Below are positions 26,592 to 34,340 of a DNA stretch of 34,340 bases, in pieces. Below the pieces are notes generated by a model. It was given only the letters and a program-made list of their open reading frames with translations, did not search any database and was not told where the DNA came from. Every line of letters begins with the position of its first letter. Position 1 is the first letter of the stretch. This DNA is from Massilia horti (GTDB taxonomy: Bacteria; Pseudomonadota; Gammaproteobacteria; Burkholderiales; Burkholderiaceae_D): the NCBI RefSeq assembly GCF_004614195.1, contig NZ_SPUM01000051.1, positions 1 to 34,340 on the forward strand. The letters are read 5' to 3'. Both the position numbers and the translations under genes were made by a program.

Positions 26592-28181
26592 TTACTGACA
26601 CGTTTCGAATTTCAGCAGTTGCGCGCCGTTCGGGAGCGACTTCGGCACCAGCGAGCAGGTATGCGATGACAGCATCCGCTCGTCGAGCAAGCCGGTGCGG
26701 ACGAACTGGATCAGGTCGTCCAGCTCTTGCCTACTTAAGCGCAACGGATCGCGCACCAGCGGGTCGATGGTGGCCGCGACATAGGCGATGGGCGCCATGC
26801 GCATGACGAGGTCCGGCGCGACACCGGCTCGCTTGGCGTCATAGTTGTGCAATGACGCGAGCACATCGAGGTGGTGGCCGATCGCGTCGTCCAGCAAGGT
26901 GAACGCCCCGTTGTGAAAGTACGCCGGCTGCAGCGCCGCGTTGCGCAGTGGCGAGGTGCGGAATTGATAGCGGTCGCTGGCCAGGCCGGAAATCTGTGCG
27001 AGCCCGTAATCCTCGTCTTCCCCAGGGCCGTCGAAAATGGTGTCGCCGCTGCCGACGCCGAATACCGGCGCAATCTGGGGCACGCCGATATTGTGCATTT
27101 TGAAATCGCTGAACATTTCGTTCGCGTTGCCGCTCACAGCATGGCAAGCCACACAGTTGGCCTTGCCGAAGAACAGCAGAGCGCCGCGTTTTTCCTGCTG
27201 GGTCATCGCGGTCGTTTCACCGCGGGCAAACCGGTCGATCGGAGCGTTCGCGCCCTTCAGGCTGAATTCGAATTCCGCGATCGCGCGGGCGAACATGGCG
27301 ATGTCGATCCGCGCCCCGCTGCGCACCTCGCTGAACACCTCGGCAAATTTCTCCACGTAGCCCGGAATGGCGTTCAGGCGCTGTTCCACGCGCGCCCTGA
27401 TCGGGTCGTTTCGAAAACCCGTCGCATCAAGGGCCGGACAGACTTCGCCTTTGCCGTCGTCAAATTGGTAATAGCGCGGATCGATACCGTCCCGGATGCC
27501 GGTAAATCCAGCGGCTTCGTTCAGTTCCGTCGGCGGCATGTGCGCCTGGGCGATCAGCAGGTGCCGTATCACCGGGTCATTCGGACGGAACCTGGTCGTG
27601 CCTTCGGGCTGTGGAAAGCTGAACCCCATCGAATTGTCGAACGGGTCGCCGGACGGCGCGAAAAAGCGACCGTTCCACATCAGCTTGGGATAGAACGGAG
27701 AGTTGACCACCGATGGCGTGCGCCGCTGGTTGCGTGGCCCACGGCGGTTCGGGCCGACAAGCAGATTGCTCTGGATGCCGATCGCGATCGATTGTGTGTC
27801 GCCGAAGCCGTTTGTGGGTGAGTGGCAGCCGGCACAGGAGTTGTCATTGTGGAGACCCGACACCTGGTCGAAAAACAGCAAGCGGCCGATGTCGACCAGC
27901 TTCGGATCCAGCTTTCTGCCAAGCCGCTCCTCTAGCCGCTGCTCGACGGTACCAGTAAAACCGTGCTGTGTCAGTGTCGCTGCGAGTTGTTCATCGAGAG
28001 GATCAGGCGACGCGGCCCGGCCGGACTGGTCCGATCCATTGCAACCGCCGAGCAGGATCGAGCAGATCAGTGTGAATGCAGCCAACTGGAAGGCGCGAGC
28101 GGCCCGATTGTGCTTTGTGCTCACGCGCGGCAGAGGATGCTGCGGATAACTGGTTTGGTGTAATGCCACGGCTTGGTCCAT
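26592..28181 (-). CDS. Di-heme cytochrome c peroxidase/MauG-like lipoprotein
   Basis: A 529-residue protein with two heme c attachment motifs, CAGCH (116-120) and CVACH (343-347), in the order and spacing of the bacterial di-heme peroxidase/MauG superfamily. Further family features are GRLLFFD, RRTPSVVNSPFYPKLMWNGR, FGKANCVACH and FRTSPLRNAALQPAYFHNGAF. The leader is long: about 30 polar residues before a hydrophobic segment and the lipobox ILLGGC (Cys47), so it is probably a periplasm-facing lipoprotein. The ATG at 28181 has GGAG upstream; a GTG at 28124 would give a more normal signal but lacks a clear ribosome site. It converges on the kinase-lipoprotein pair and is divergent from the TonB receptor at 28646. 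The function, peroxide reduction or oxidative maturation of a partner, is not settled. Confidence 0.87.
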   Translation of the reverse strand: MDQAVALHQTSYPQHPLPRVSTKHNRAARAFQLAAFTLICSILLGGCNGSDQSGRAASPDPLDEQLAATLTQHGFTGTVEQRLEERLGRKLDPKLVDIGRLLFFDQVSGLHNDNSCAGCHSPTNGFGDTQSIAIGIQSNLLVGPNRRGPRNQRRTPSVVNSPFYPKLMWNGRFFAPSGDPFDNSMGFSFPQPEGTTRFRPNDPVIRHLLIAQAHMPPTELNEAAGFTGIRDGIDPRYYQFDDGKGEVCPALDATGFRNDPIRARVEQRLNAIPGYVEKFAEVFSEVRSGARIDIAMFARAIAEFEFSLKGANAPIDRFARGETTAMTQQEKRGALLFFGKANCVACHAVSGNANEMFSDFKMHNIGVPQIAPVFGVGSGDTIFDGPGEDEDYGLAQISGLASDRYQFRTSPLRNAALQPAYFHNGAFTLLDDAIGHHLDVLASLHNYDAKRAGVAPDLVMRMAPIAYVAATIDPLVRDPLRLSRQELDDLIQFVRTGLLDERMLSSHTCSLVPKSLPNGAQLLKFETCQ

Positions 28182-28645
28182 ATGCGCTCCATGCGAAAAG
28201 GTTAGCCAGGCTGTATGGATAAGTTATCGCCAGCGGCCGAGCGCACCTTTGCGCAAGCTCATCGGGAAATGGGAACTCTGCGGTTAGTGCTGAGGCCAGT
28301 GATCGGGTGTGCCGTACAGAAGAGAATTGTTAATCGGTTTCCTCGGTCCTCAACAGGCCGCCCCTCCGGCGCTGTGGTTTCCTCGTAGAACGCGCCTTAA
28401 TCGCTGGGCCCAACGCCAGGAAATCGTCTCGCAAATTGGTGTTTACACTCTTCAATTGTTGTTTTAGAATTAGTTAAACGATTACCTTAACCTTCTCTCA
28501 TGGCCCGCTTTCTTCGTCCTGGTTTGATGGCCGCCGGCGCCTTGCACGCCGAGCCGCTCGATCAGTCACCGCTCACCATCAGTTGGACCCTCACCTGCCG
28601 CCCATAAAAAACTTCAGCCTCAAAACAACAACAAGGAGACGTACC
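28182..28645. promoter_or_regulatory. Divergent promoter region, peroxidase-like gene / TonB receptor
   Basis: A 464-base gap without a convincing gene. The stretch 28438-28495 is distinctly AT-rich (GTTGTTTTAGAATTAGTTA) and is the likeliest site of the receptor promoter. The 31-bp XylR-like element is not found here. The receptor's ribosome binding site AAGGAG is at 28633-28638. Confidence 0.45.
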
Positions 28646-31036
28646 ATGCAGCATCCAATCATCAAACCGTTACCGTTCGCGATCATGCTGGCGCTGTCCA
28701 GCGCCGCCTTTGCACAGGAGGCGCCGAAGTCCGACCAGGAGGCCACGCCAGGCCTCGAAACGGTGGTTGTGACAGCGAACAAGCGGGTCGAAAAGCTCGA
28801 GAACGTACCGATGGCGATCTCGGTGATGGGCGAACAATTTTTGCAACGCAACAACGTGCGCGACGTTGAGGACGTGATCAACCTGTCGCCCGCGTTGACG
28901 GTCACCTACGGCACCACGCCAGCCAACAACGGCATCAACATGCGCGGTATCGGCACCAGTTCGATCGGCATCGGGGTCGAGGCCGACGTGGCTGTGATCA
29001 TCGATGACATTCCGATGGGCATGCAGGTGCAGGCGTTTCGCGAAGTGCCGGAGTTGCAGCGAGTCGAAATCCTGAAGGGGCCGCAAAGCACGCTGTTCGG
29101 CAAGAGCGCGATCGCGGGCGCCCTCAACATCACCACCAAGCCGATCGCCGGACCGATCACCAACACCTTCAGCTCGATGCTGACCAGCGACCACGAATGG
29201 CGCGTGAGCGCCTCGTCCAGCGGGCGCACGTCCGAGCAATTTGGTTACCGCATCTCGGCGATCGAAAACCGCTATCCGGGCAACGTGACCAACCTCACCA
29301 CCGGCGGCAAGGTCAACGGGTCGTCGGACAAGACCTTCATGGCCAAGCTGAACTGGCGCCCGACCAGCAACCTGGACGTCGACTTCTCGCCCCGCTTTAA
29401 CCATTCGAACCGCAATTGCTGCGTGCTGGTGCTGACCAGCCTGACGCCGTTGCAGGGAGCGCTGCTGTCGAACATCGCCCAGCTGCCGGCCACCACCTTG
29501 CTGGACGGCATCCCCATCGGCCCGGAAAACCGTACCGTGCGCAACGACGCGCCGACGGGACAGGATTCCACCACCCGTGGCGCCGGCCTGAAGCTTACCT
29601 ATGCCCTGGACAATGGAGCCACGCTCAGCTCGATCACCTCATTCGACCGCTACCTGGCCTACGATTCGCGCGACCAGGACTTCGTGGATGTCCACACGCT
29701 GCTGTACTACCCGCTGGCCAACGGCAAGCCGGCCGGCGTGGATGCTGGTTACACGCAATATGGCAGCTTCGACGTCAAGTCGCGCACGCAGGAGTTCCGC
29801 CTGACTTCGCCTGACAGTGGTCCGATCCGCTACGTGTCCGGCCTGTGGTACGGCAAGAATGAAATCGGCCGCCAATTCATTCGCGGCTACAACGGCATCG
29901 CGCTGTCGACCCCGACGCAATACTTCGGCTCGACCTACAACATCAACTACGCGCTCTACGGCCAGGCGACCTGGCAGTTCTCCCCCGTCTGGAGCCTGAT
30001 GGGTGGCCTGCGCTACAACCGCGAAGTCTCCGGATACACGATGGCCCTGGGTGCGCCGCCGCCGGGCGACTTCAAGCCGACCGCCTATTACGAGAGCCTC
30101 GATAACGGTGAAAACAAGCTTACTGGCAAGCTGAGCCTGGCGCACCACCTGAGCCAGGACATGATGGTCTACGTGACCGGCGCCACCGGCTACAAGGGCA
30201 AGGCCTACGACATCACCAGCGGCCTGAGCGCCGCCACCGCGGCCGAGCAACCGGTGAAGGCGGAAACCTCGAAGACCGTCGAATTCGGCTTCAAGGGTAA
30301 TTTCCTGCGTAACCGCCTGACGTGGAACATGGCAGCCTTCCTGACCAAGTTCAGCGACTACCAGCAGAATGCGGGCGGCTATCTGCCCGGCACCACCACC
30401 TACGTGACCCGCCTGTCCAGCGTGGGCGGTGTGCAGACCAAGGGCGTGGAACTGGATGTGAGCGCCCTGGTGACCCAGGCGCTGCTGGTCAATGCGAGCG
30501 TAGCCTACACCGACGCTACCATCACCGATTTCCCGAACGGCCCCTGCTACAACGTGACCGGCAGCCCGAACGGCGGCTTTAACCTGGAATGCCAGTTGAA
30601 GAATCCGCAGTACGGCAACCAAAACGTACAGAACCTGTCGGGCGGGCGCATGCCGAATGCGCCCAAGATCAAGGCCAACCTGGATGCCCAGTACGACATT
30701 CACCTGGCGAACCGGGGCTTTGGCGCCTTTGTTCGCGGCAATGTGCGCTACCAGAGCGACGTGATCACCAACCTGAACCAGGACCCGAGCCTGGCCGTGG
30801 GCGCCTATAGCATCACCAACCTTGGCTTTGGCTTGAAAGACGACAAGAACCTTTGGAAATTGAGCTTCTTCGTCAATAACGTGTTCAACCGCCACTATGC
30901 GACAACCGGCCTGACGGGCGCCGGCAGCTGGAGCTCCAAGGCGCCTAACCCGGTGGTGAACGTCACCAATACCACCTGGACACCGGCGCGCGATTCGTGG
31001 CGCTACTTCGGTGCACGCCTCGACTTGAGGTTCTGA
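28646..31036 (+). CDS. TonB-dependent outer-membrane receptor
   Basis: A 796-residue receptor counted from the ATG at 28646, chosen because it has AAGGAG eight bases upstream and begins directly with a signal peptide (MQHPIIKPLPFAIMLALSS, then AAFAQ); an upstream ATG at 28583 would add 21 polar residues. The plug (VVVTANKRVEKLENVPMAIS, then INMRGIG, VAVIIDDIPMG, VEILKGPQSTLFGKSAIAGALNI) and the C-terminal barrel end (DSWRYFGARLDLRF) are complete. The motif set is of the pesticin/FecA-like receptor group often found in sphingomonads and betaproteobacteria for unknown substrates. No siderophore or sugar genes adjoin it; the divergent neighbour is the di-heme lipoprotein. Substrate unknown. Confidence 0.9.
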   Translation: MQHPIIKPLPFAIMLALSSAAFAQEAPKSDQEATPGLETVVVTANKRVEKLENVPMAISVMGEQFLQRNNVRDVEDVINLSPALTVTYGTTPANNGINMRGIGTSSIGIGVEADVAVIIDDIPMGMQVQAFREVPELQRVEILKGPQSTLFGKSAIAGALNITTKPIAGPITNTFSSMLTSDHEWRVSASSSGRTSEQFGYRISAIENRYPGNVTNLTTGGKVNGSSDKTFMAKLNWRPTSNLDVDFSPRFNHSNRNCCVLVLTSLTPLQGALLSNIAQLPATTLLDGIPIGPENRTVRNDAPTGQDSTTRGAGLKLTYALDNGATLSSITSFDRYLAYDSRDQDFVDVHTLLYYPLANGKPAGVDAGYTQYGSFDVKSRTQEFRLTSPDSGPIRYVSGLWYGKNEIGRQFIRGYNGIALSTPTQYFGSTYNINYALYGQATWQFSPVWSLMGGLRYNREVSGYTMALGAPPPGDFKPTAYYESLDNGENKLTGKLSLAHHLSQDMMVYVTGATGYKGKAYDITSGLSAATAAEQPVKAETSKTVEFGFKGNFLRNRLTWNMAAFLTKFSDYQQNAGGYLPGTTTYVTRLSSVGGVQTKGVELDVSALVTQALLVNASVAYTDATITDFPNGPCYNVTGSPNGGFNLECQLKNPQYGNQNVQNLSGGRMPNAPKIKANLDAQYDIHLANRGFGAFVRGNVRYQSDVITNLNQDPSLAVGAYSITNLGFGLKDDKNLWKLSFFVNNVFNRHYATTGLTGAGSWSSKAPNPVVNVTNTTWTPARDSWRYFGARLDLRF

Positions 31037-31077
31037 TCGACGGCACAACACTTGCACGTGCAGACTGCCGTGCGCGG

Positions 31078-31095
31078 GCCGGCCTTGAGGCCGGC
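31078..31095 (+). terminator. Weak hairpin after the TonB receptor
   Basis: A perfect 7-bp stem GCCGGCC / GGCCGGC with a TTGA loop, 41 bases after the receptor stop. There is no T run, so it is at best a weak or Rho-assisted terminator. Confidence 0.35.
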
Positions 31096-31133
31096 AGCCG
31101 CAGCGATAACGAGATGCGCTGGTGGGACCATCG

Positions 31134-31643
31134 CTACGCGGGCCATCTCGGTTTCAGGCCGCGCGACAGCTGGGGCCCGTAGAACCCGCGCAGATCGCCA
31201 TGGCCGGCAGACGAACTGATGATATGCGCGGCCACCACCAGCCACGGCCCCTCGACCAGGCCGGCCGCGAGCGCGTTGCGCAGGTCGACGGTCGGAAATT
31301 GCGGATCGGCGCAACCCATGTCGCGCAGGGTCGTGAAGCCGTAACGCATGTAGTCGCGGGCGATGTTCAGCCCCTTGAGCGCCTTGGCTGCGGATGATTG
31401 CAGCGTCTGCAGGGCCAGATCGGCGGCATCCATCGTCAAATGCACATGCGTGTCGATGAACCCGGGACTGACGGTGCGCTCCGAAAGATCAATTGTCTGA
31501 GCATCGGCTGGCCGGCGTACCGAAGTGCCGATCTCGGCGATACGATCGCCTTCCACCAGAATTTCGACCGGGCCCGTCAACTGGTCGGCCACACCATCGA
31601 ACAGTTTGCCACACTGCAGTACAAACGCGCCCATTCGAGACAT
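31134..31643 (-). pseudogene. Truncated amidohydrolase, N-terminal part only
   Basis: A 169-residue frame matching the first third of imidazolonepropionase/prolidase-like amidohydrolases (usual length about 400-450). The N-terminal beta-sandwich strands (CGKLFDGVADQLTGPVEILVEGDRIAEIG) and the metal-binding HxH (His66, His68 in SPGFIDTHVHLT) are present, followed by YGFTTLRDMG. The sequence ends after SSSAGHGDLRGFYGP; the remaining metal ligands and most of the barrel are absent, and no other minus-strand frame down to 31037 restores them. The TonB receptor gene ends 97 bases further. The likely event is a deletion, making this a non-functional remnant. Confidence 0.75.
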
Positions 31644-31666
31644 CCTGCGGTCACGTCGGTGTGACA

Positions 31667-31697
31667 GCGCCCGGCAGCCTGGCGGGCGCTCTTCTTT
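31667..31697 (+). terminator. Possible weak hairpin with T-rich tail
   Basis: Stem GCGCCCG (31667-31673) / CGGGCGC (31683-31689), 9-base loop, followed by TCTTCTTT. No plus-strand gene ends just before it, so its use is doubtful. Confidence 0.25.
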
Positions 31698-31748
31698 GAT
31701 GATGGCGTCAAAAGGCAGGACGGGCTCACGCCCATGCCGCCTGATGAT

Positions 31749-32348
31749 CTAATGCGCCGGGGAGATGCGCCGGTCGGGAATGCCGCGCCGCTCGCCCGGA
31801 GGCAGTTGGCCGCGCCGCGCCAGCCGCTGCACCTTCACCGACAAGGCGAGCAGCAAGATGCCGGAGAGGATCGCGTACAGGCTGATCAGCCAAACCAGTG
31901 CCAGTGCACCCGCGCCGGGGAACAGGAACACCAGTGCACCGAACACGATCGAGACGATGCCGGAGAGGGCCATCATCCATTCGCCCTCGATGACCTTGCG
32001 CAACCTGACCGCGGCGATAATTTCGAGCACGCCGGTGACGAGCGCATTGGCCCCCATGATCAACACCAATGCCAACGCGGTAAGAGCGGGATTGACCAAC
32101 GCCACTATCCCGGCGCCGATCGAAACCAGGCCGAGCAGCAAAGGCAGCCACCAGTCATCGTTGGCGCGCCGATAGCGTGCTGCCCCGGCGACCGCCGAGA
32201 TACCGGACAGCAGGGCGAAAGCGGCGAACAGGGCGATCAGCCCCAGCAGCGTCAGCCCCGGCACGACCGCCGCCAGAATACCGAACAGGATCGCGAGCAC
32301 CCCGCGCAAGGCGATCTCCCACCACGATTGAGCGAAAAAACTATTCAT
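31749..32348 (-). CDS. HdeD-family (DUF308) membrane protein
   Basis: A 199-residue inner-membrane protein with six hydrophobic segments in three repeated hairpins (WWEIALRGVLAILFGILAAV; LLLGLVSIGAGIVALVNP; ALSGIVSIVFGALVFLFPGAG). The W-I--RG---I-FG start and repeated G--SI--G pattern are characteristic of the HdeD/DUF308 family, which in E. coli is part of the acid-stress island. The C-terminus is a short basic cytoplasmic tail. The ATG at 32348 follows GGAGCC. It is a stand-alone minus-strand gene; hdeA and hdeB homologues are not nearby. Function beyond a stress-related membrane role is unknown. Confidence 0.87.
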   Translation of the reverse strand: MNSFFAQSWWEIALRGVLAILFGILAAVVPGLTLLGLIALFAAFALLSGISAVAGAARYRRANDDWWLPLLLGLVSIGAGIVALVNPALTALALVLIMGANALVTGVLEIIAAVRLRKVIEGEWMMALSGIVSIVFGALVFLFPGAGALALVWLISLYAILSGILLLALSVKVQRLARRGQLPPGERRGIPDRRISPAH

Positions 32349-32481
32349 GACACGGCTCCGTCAGTCCATATGCTACGAGTGCTGGCCGGATGCGCGCATC
32401 CTGCCCGCAAGTAGCGGTTAGGCAGCGGCGCGGTCTCACAGTTCCCCCAGCCGCCCGGCACACGCGAAGGCCGTGCCCGGC

Positions 32482-32862
32482 TTATTGCGCCTGTGCGGGC
32501 CGGCCGCGCGGATGACGCCAAATCCAGGTATAGACGGCAATGTTGATGAGAACCACGGCCGTACCAAGGAAGAGCTGGAACCAGCGGGTGAGCCCGATCG
32601 GGTAGATCACCCACAGCAGGTAGTGCTCGAGGAAGCCGCCCGTATAGCCGGTCTGTCCGGCCCGCACGCGCAGGAGGTTTTCGAGATAGGTCAGCGGACA
32701 GCGCAAATCGCCGATCTCGATCGCAAATCCCCAGGCCGCGGCCGGCAGGTGCAGCCACACAAGCCAGCGCCAGCGGGCCACGGCAAAACCGCCGAACACG
32801 ACGAACAGGATGTAGGCCAGGTGCACGACAAGCACCAGGTCGGCAGCGGCGCGATACCACAT
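32482..32862 (-). CDS. DUF2784 family membrane protein
   Basis: About 126 residues from the ATG at 32862, with four hydrophobic segments (DLVLVVHLAYILFVVFGGF; WLVWLHLPAAAWGFAIEI; YLLWVIYPIGLTRWFQLFLG; AVVLINIAVYTWIW). The central CPLTYLENLLRVRAG and the YTGGFLEHYL motif identify DUF2784, a small conserved membrane family without known function. I chose this start because the longer frame from 32940 adds a 26-residue polar stretch without family character and the ATG at 32862 is preceded by a purine-rich GGGGGGAAAG. It lies between HdeD (same strand) and the divergent SYLF gene. Confidence 0.85.
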   Translation of the reverse strand: MWYRAAADLVLVVHLAYILFVVFGGFAVARWRWLVWLHLPAAAWGFAIEIGDLRCPLTYLENLLRVRAGQTGYTGGFLEHYLLWVIYPIGLTRWFQLFLGTAVVLINIAVYTWIWRHPRGRPAQAQ

Positions 32863-33017
32863 TTTCGCTTTCCCCCCCGGCGGCATTGCCTGCAAATTTA
32901 CCATCCCAGCGACGACAGGCGCGCGGCTGACGGAAATCAAACAGCTGCGCTACCGAGTCCGTACTGTTTTGGTTGGTGCGGCAAGCGGCCGCCACGTCGC
33001 CATTGGGGGGCCGTCAA

Positions 33018-33755
33018 ATGGGTCTGCAACGTCCGCGAGTGGTCGCATGGATGCTTCATTGCCTTCTATTGCTGGCAGCAAGCGGTTGGGCATGCGCGGA
33101 GAACGAGGAGCCGCCGGCCGCAACGCGCGGCGCCGGGGAGCGGGCCCAGTCTGCGGCCGCCAGTCATGTCAACGACGCGGTCGACGTGGTGCGCATGGCG
33201 GCGCAGGAACCGGGGATGGGCACCCTCTTTTCCCAGGCCAGGGGCGTGTTCATCGTCCCGGCATACGGGCGGGCGGCACTGGGCATCGGCGCCAGCGGCG
33301 GCGCCGGGGTGCTGTCGCTGCGGCGCAAGAGCGGCGCCTGGAGCTACCCCGCCTTCTTCAGCATCGGCACGCTCAGCGTTGGCGGCCAGGCCGGCGCCGA
33401 GGGCGGGTCCATGGTCCTGCTGCTCATGAATGACAAGGCAATTGCGGGATTTAAGCACAAGAACAAGTTCACGCTGAGTGCGGACGCCGGACTGACGGTT
33501 TTCAACTGGAGCGCGATGGCCCAAGGTACGGTCGGCGCCGGCGACGTGATCGCGTGGGCCACCGCCAAGGGCTTGTTTGGCAACATCGTGTCGGTGGCGC
33601 TGGACGACGTCCATTTCAACCAGCGTCTGACGCAGGATTACTACGACCGGCCGGCCACGGTACGCGACATCCTCGCCGGCAAGGTATGGAACCAGCAGGC
33701 AGACCCGCTGCGGGAAGCGCTCTCGGTCGCTTCAGGCGCAACCGTGATCAAGTGA
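33018..33755 (+). CDS. SYLF/Ysc84 domain exported protein
   Basis: A 245-residue protein with a signal peptide (VAWMLHCLLLLAASGWACA) and a SYLF (YSC84) domain: AQEPGMGTLFSQARGVFIVPAYGRAALGIGASGG, SYPAFFSIGTLSVGGQAGAEGG, VLLLMNDKAIAGF, LSADAGLTVFNWSA, and DVIAWATAKGLFGNIVSVALD. The family binds phosphoinositides in eukaryotes; bacterial members are exported and of unclear, lipid-related function. The ATG at 33018 has GGGGGGCC upstream and begins the signal peptide more naturally than the ATG at 32973. It is followed by a short gap and the small hydrophilic gene in the same direction. Confidence 0.87.
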   Translation: MGLQRPRVVAWMLHCLLLLAASGWACAENEEPPAATRGAGERAQSAAASHVNDAVDVVRMAAQEPGMGTLFSQARGVFIVPAYGRAALGIGASGGAGVLSLRRKSGAWSYPAFFSIGTLSVGGQAGAEGGSMVLLLMNDKAIAGFKHKNKFTLSADAGLTVFNWSAMAQGTVGAGDVIAWATAKGLFGNIVSVALDDVHFNQRLTQDYYDRPATVRDILAGKVWNQQADPLREALSVASGATVIK

Positions 33756-33824
33756 TTTCCTGGCCGACGCCGAGGTTCGCCAATCCGGCGCATAATGGAC
33801 CGGCATCAAGCGAAAGGGGGCGAA

Positions 33825-34280
33825 ATGAACGGCAAACACTCAGGATCGGGTAGCGGCCGACCGGGCGGCCACGACGAGGCGACGCTCGGCATCGGCGGCC
33901 CGACCAGCGGAGAAGCGGGCGCGACGCTCACCCACGAGACCATGGCGGAAACGGGCGGCAGCGGCGGCAGTGGCCTGACCCGCAACGATGCCGGAATTGC
34001 CGGCGAAACCGCGCTGCCGACGGACGCTCTGCACCGGCAGGCCGGACACCTGCCCGATGAAACCGACTGCCATCCGCCCCGGTCGGAACGGGACGACCCG
34101 GCGCTGATGTCCCATTCACGCGGCGCCCTGGACACCCGCAGCGAACAGGCGGGGGCCTACGAGACCGGGCTGGGCATGCCCCAGACCGGGGCCAACCAGT
34201 CTCCGGCCGATATGGAACACGACAAGGACCAGAACAACCCGGCCTGGTTCCACAAGGCGGGCCAGGGACAAGTCGATTAG
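33825..34280 (+). CDS. Small hydrophilic hypothetical protein
   Basis: About 151 residues, strongly hydrophilic and Gly/Asp/His/Thr-rich, with no membrane segment and no recognised domain. The N-terminal half is low-complexity (GSGSGRPGGHDEATLGIGG, GGSGGSGL). The C-terminal end (SPADMEHDKDQNNPAWFHKAG) looks less random and may be the conserved part. The composition is that of an intrinsically disordered protein, perhaps stress-related, but this is a guess. I take the ATG at 33825, preceded by AAAGGGGGCGA, over the ATG at 33795. It is downstream of the SYLF gene and could share its transcript. Confidence 0.6.
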   Translation: MNGKHSGSGSGRPGGHDEATLGIGGPTSGEAGATLTHETMAETGGSGGSGLTRNDAGIAGETALPTDALHRQAGHLPDETDCHPPRSERDDPALMSHSRGALDTRSEQAGAYETGLGMPQTGANQSPADMEHDKDQNNPAWFHKAGQGQVD

Positions 34281-34301
34281 AGTCTCGTCGTCCCCGCGCA
34301 G

Positions 34302-34340
34302 TGAACTGACCCAGAAAAGTTGGACACCAGTTCCAACTTT
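34302..34340. mobile_element. Probable terminal repeat of an IS3-family element, cut by window end
   Basis: The last 39 bases begin TGAACTGACCCAGAAAAGT followed by TGGACACC. TG...CCC-GAAAAGTTGGAC is a terminal sequence I associate with IS3-family insertion elements. It starts 21 bases after the stop of the small hydrophilic gene. The transposase would lie outside the window. Confidence 0.5.

Noticed and set aside
31003..31314. Minus-strand frame that might continue the truncated amidohydrolase
   Set aside because: Its translation lacks the later metal-ligand motifs of the family and is Arg/Ala-rich, so it does not restore the enzyme.

Overview
The window is GC-rich chromosomal DNA of a Gram-negative bacterium. 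It has outer-membrane TonB receptors, lipoproteins and a proteobacterial XylR. Codon use, gene families (HdeD, SYLF, DUF2784) and the REP-like hairpin suggest a betaproteobacterium of the Oxalobacteraceae (Massilia/Duganella type); this placement is inference.

Region 1 (1-6240): the edge of an extracellular contractile injection system (eCIS). On the minus strand lie sheath, tube, a zinc-finger baseplate-type protein and the start of a fourth gene that leaves the window. Divergent from the sheath is a candidate cargo protein: an N-terminal DUF4157 domain (HELVH), an L,D-transpeptidase-like DUF2778/Tlde1-type domain (H...SSGC), two internal READxVAExVM motifs and a second DUF4157 domain that is cut by one extra C.

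Region 2 (6349-22338): a plant cell-wall sugar locus. It holds a GalM-like protein and XylR (minus strand), a deleted GH28 polygalacturonase remnant, GH43, pectin methylesterase, a 1241-residue TonB receptor, then GH43 and GH3 (minus strand). Three copies of a 31-bp element lie upstream of the GH28/GH43/CE8 run, the TonB receptor and the GH3/GH43 operon. Each is followed 35-47 bp later by an extended -10 (TGnTAGnAT). This looks like the local XylR regulon: XylR senses xylose, the receptor imports oligosaccharides, the periplasmic or outer-surface hydrolases cut xylan side chains and xylo-oligomers, and CE8 de-esterifies pectin.

Region 3 (22473-34340): a mixed neighbourhood. It contains a Rieske oxygenase, a membrane Ser/Thr kinase fused to an FGE-sulfatase-like domain with a lipoprotein after it, a di-heme peroxidase-like lipoprotein, a second TonB receptor, a truncated amidohydrolase, HdeD-like and DUF2784 membrane proteins, a SYLF protein and a small hydrophilic protein. 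The last ~39 bases resemble the terminal repeat of an IS3-family element. I see no tRNA, rRNA or CRISPR array.
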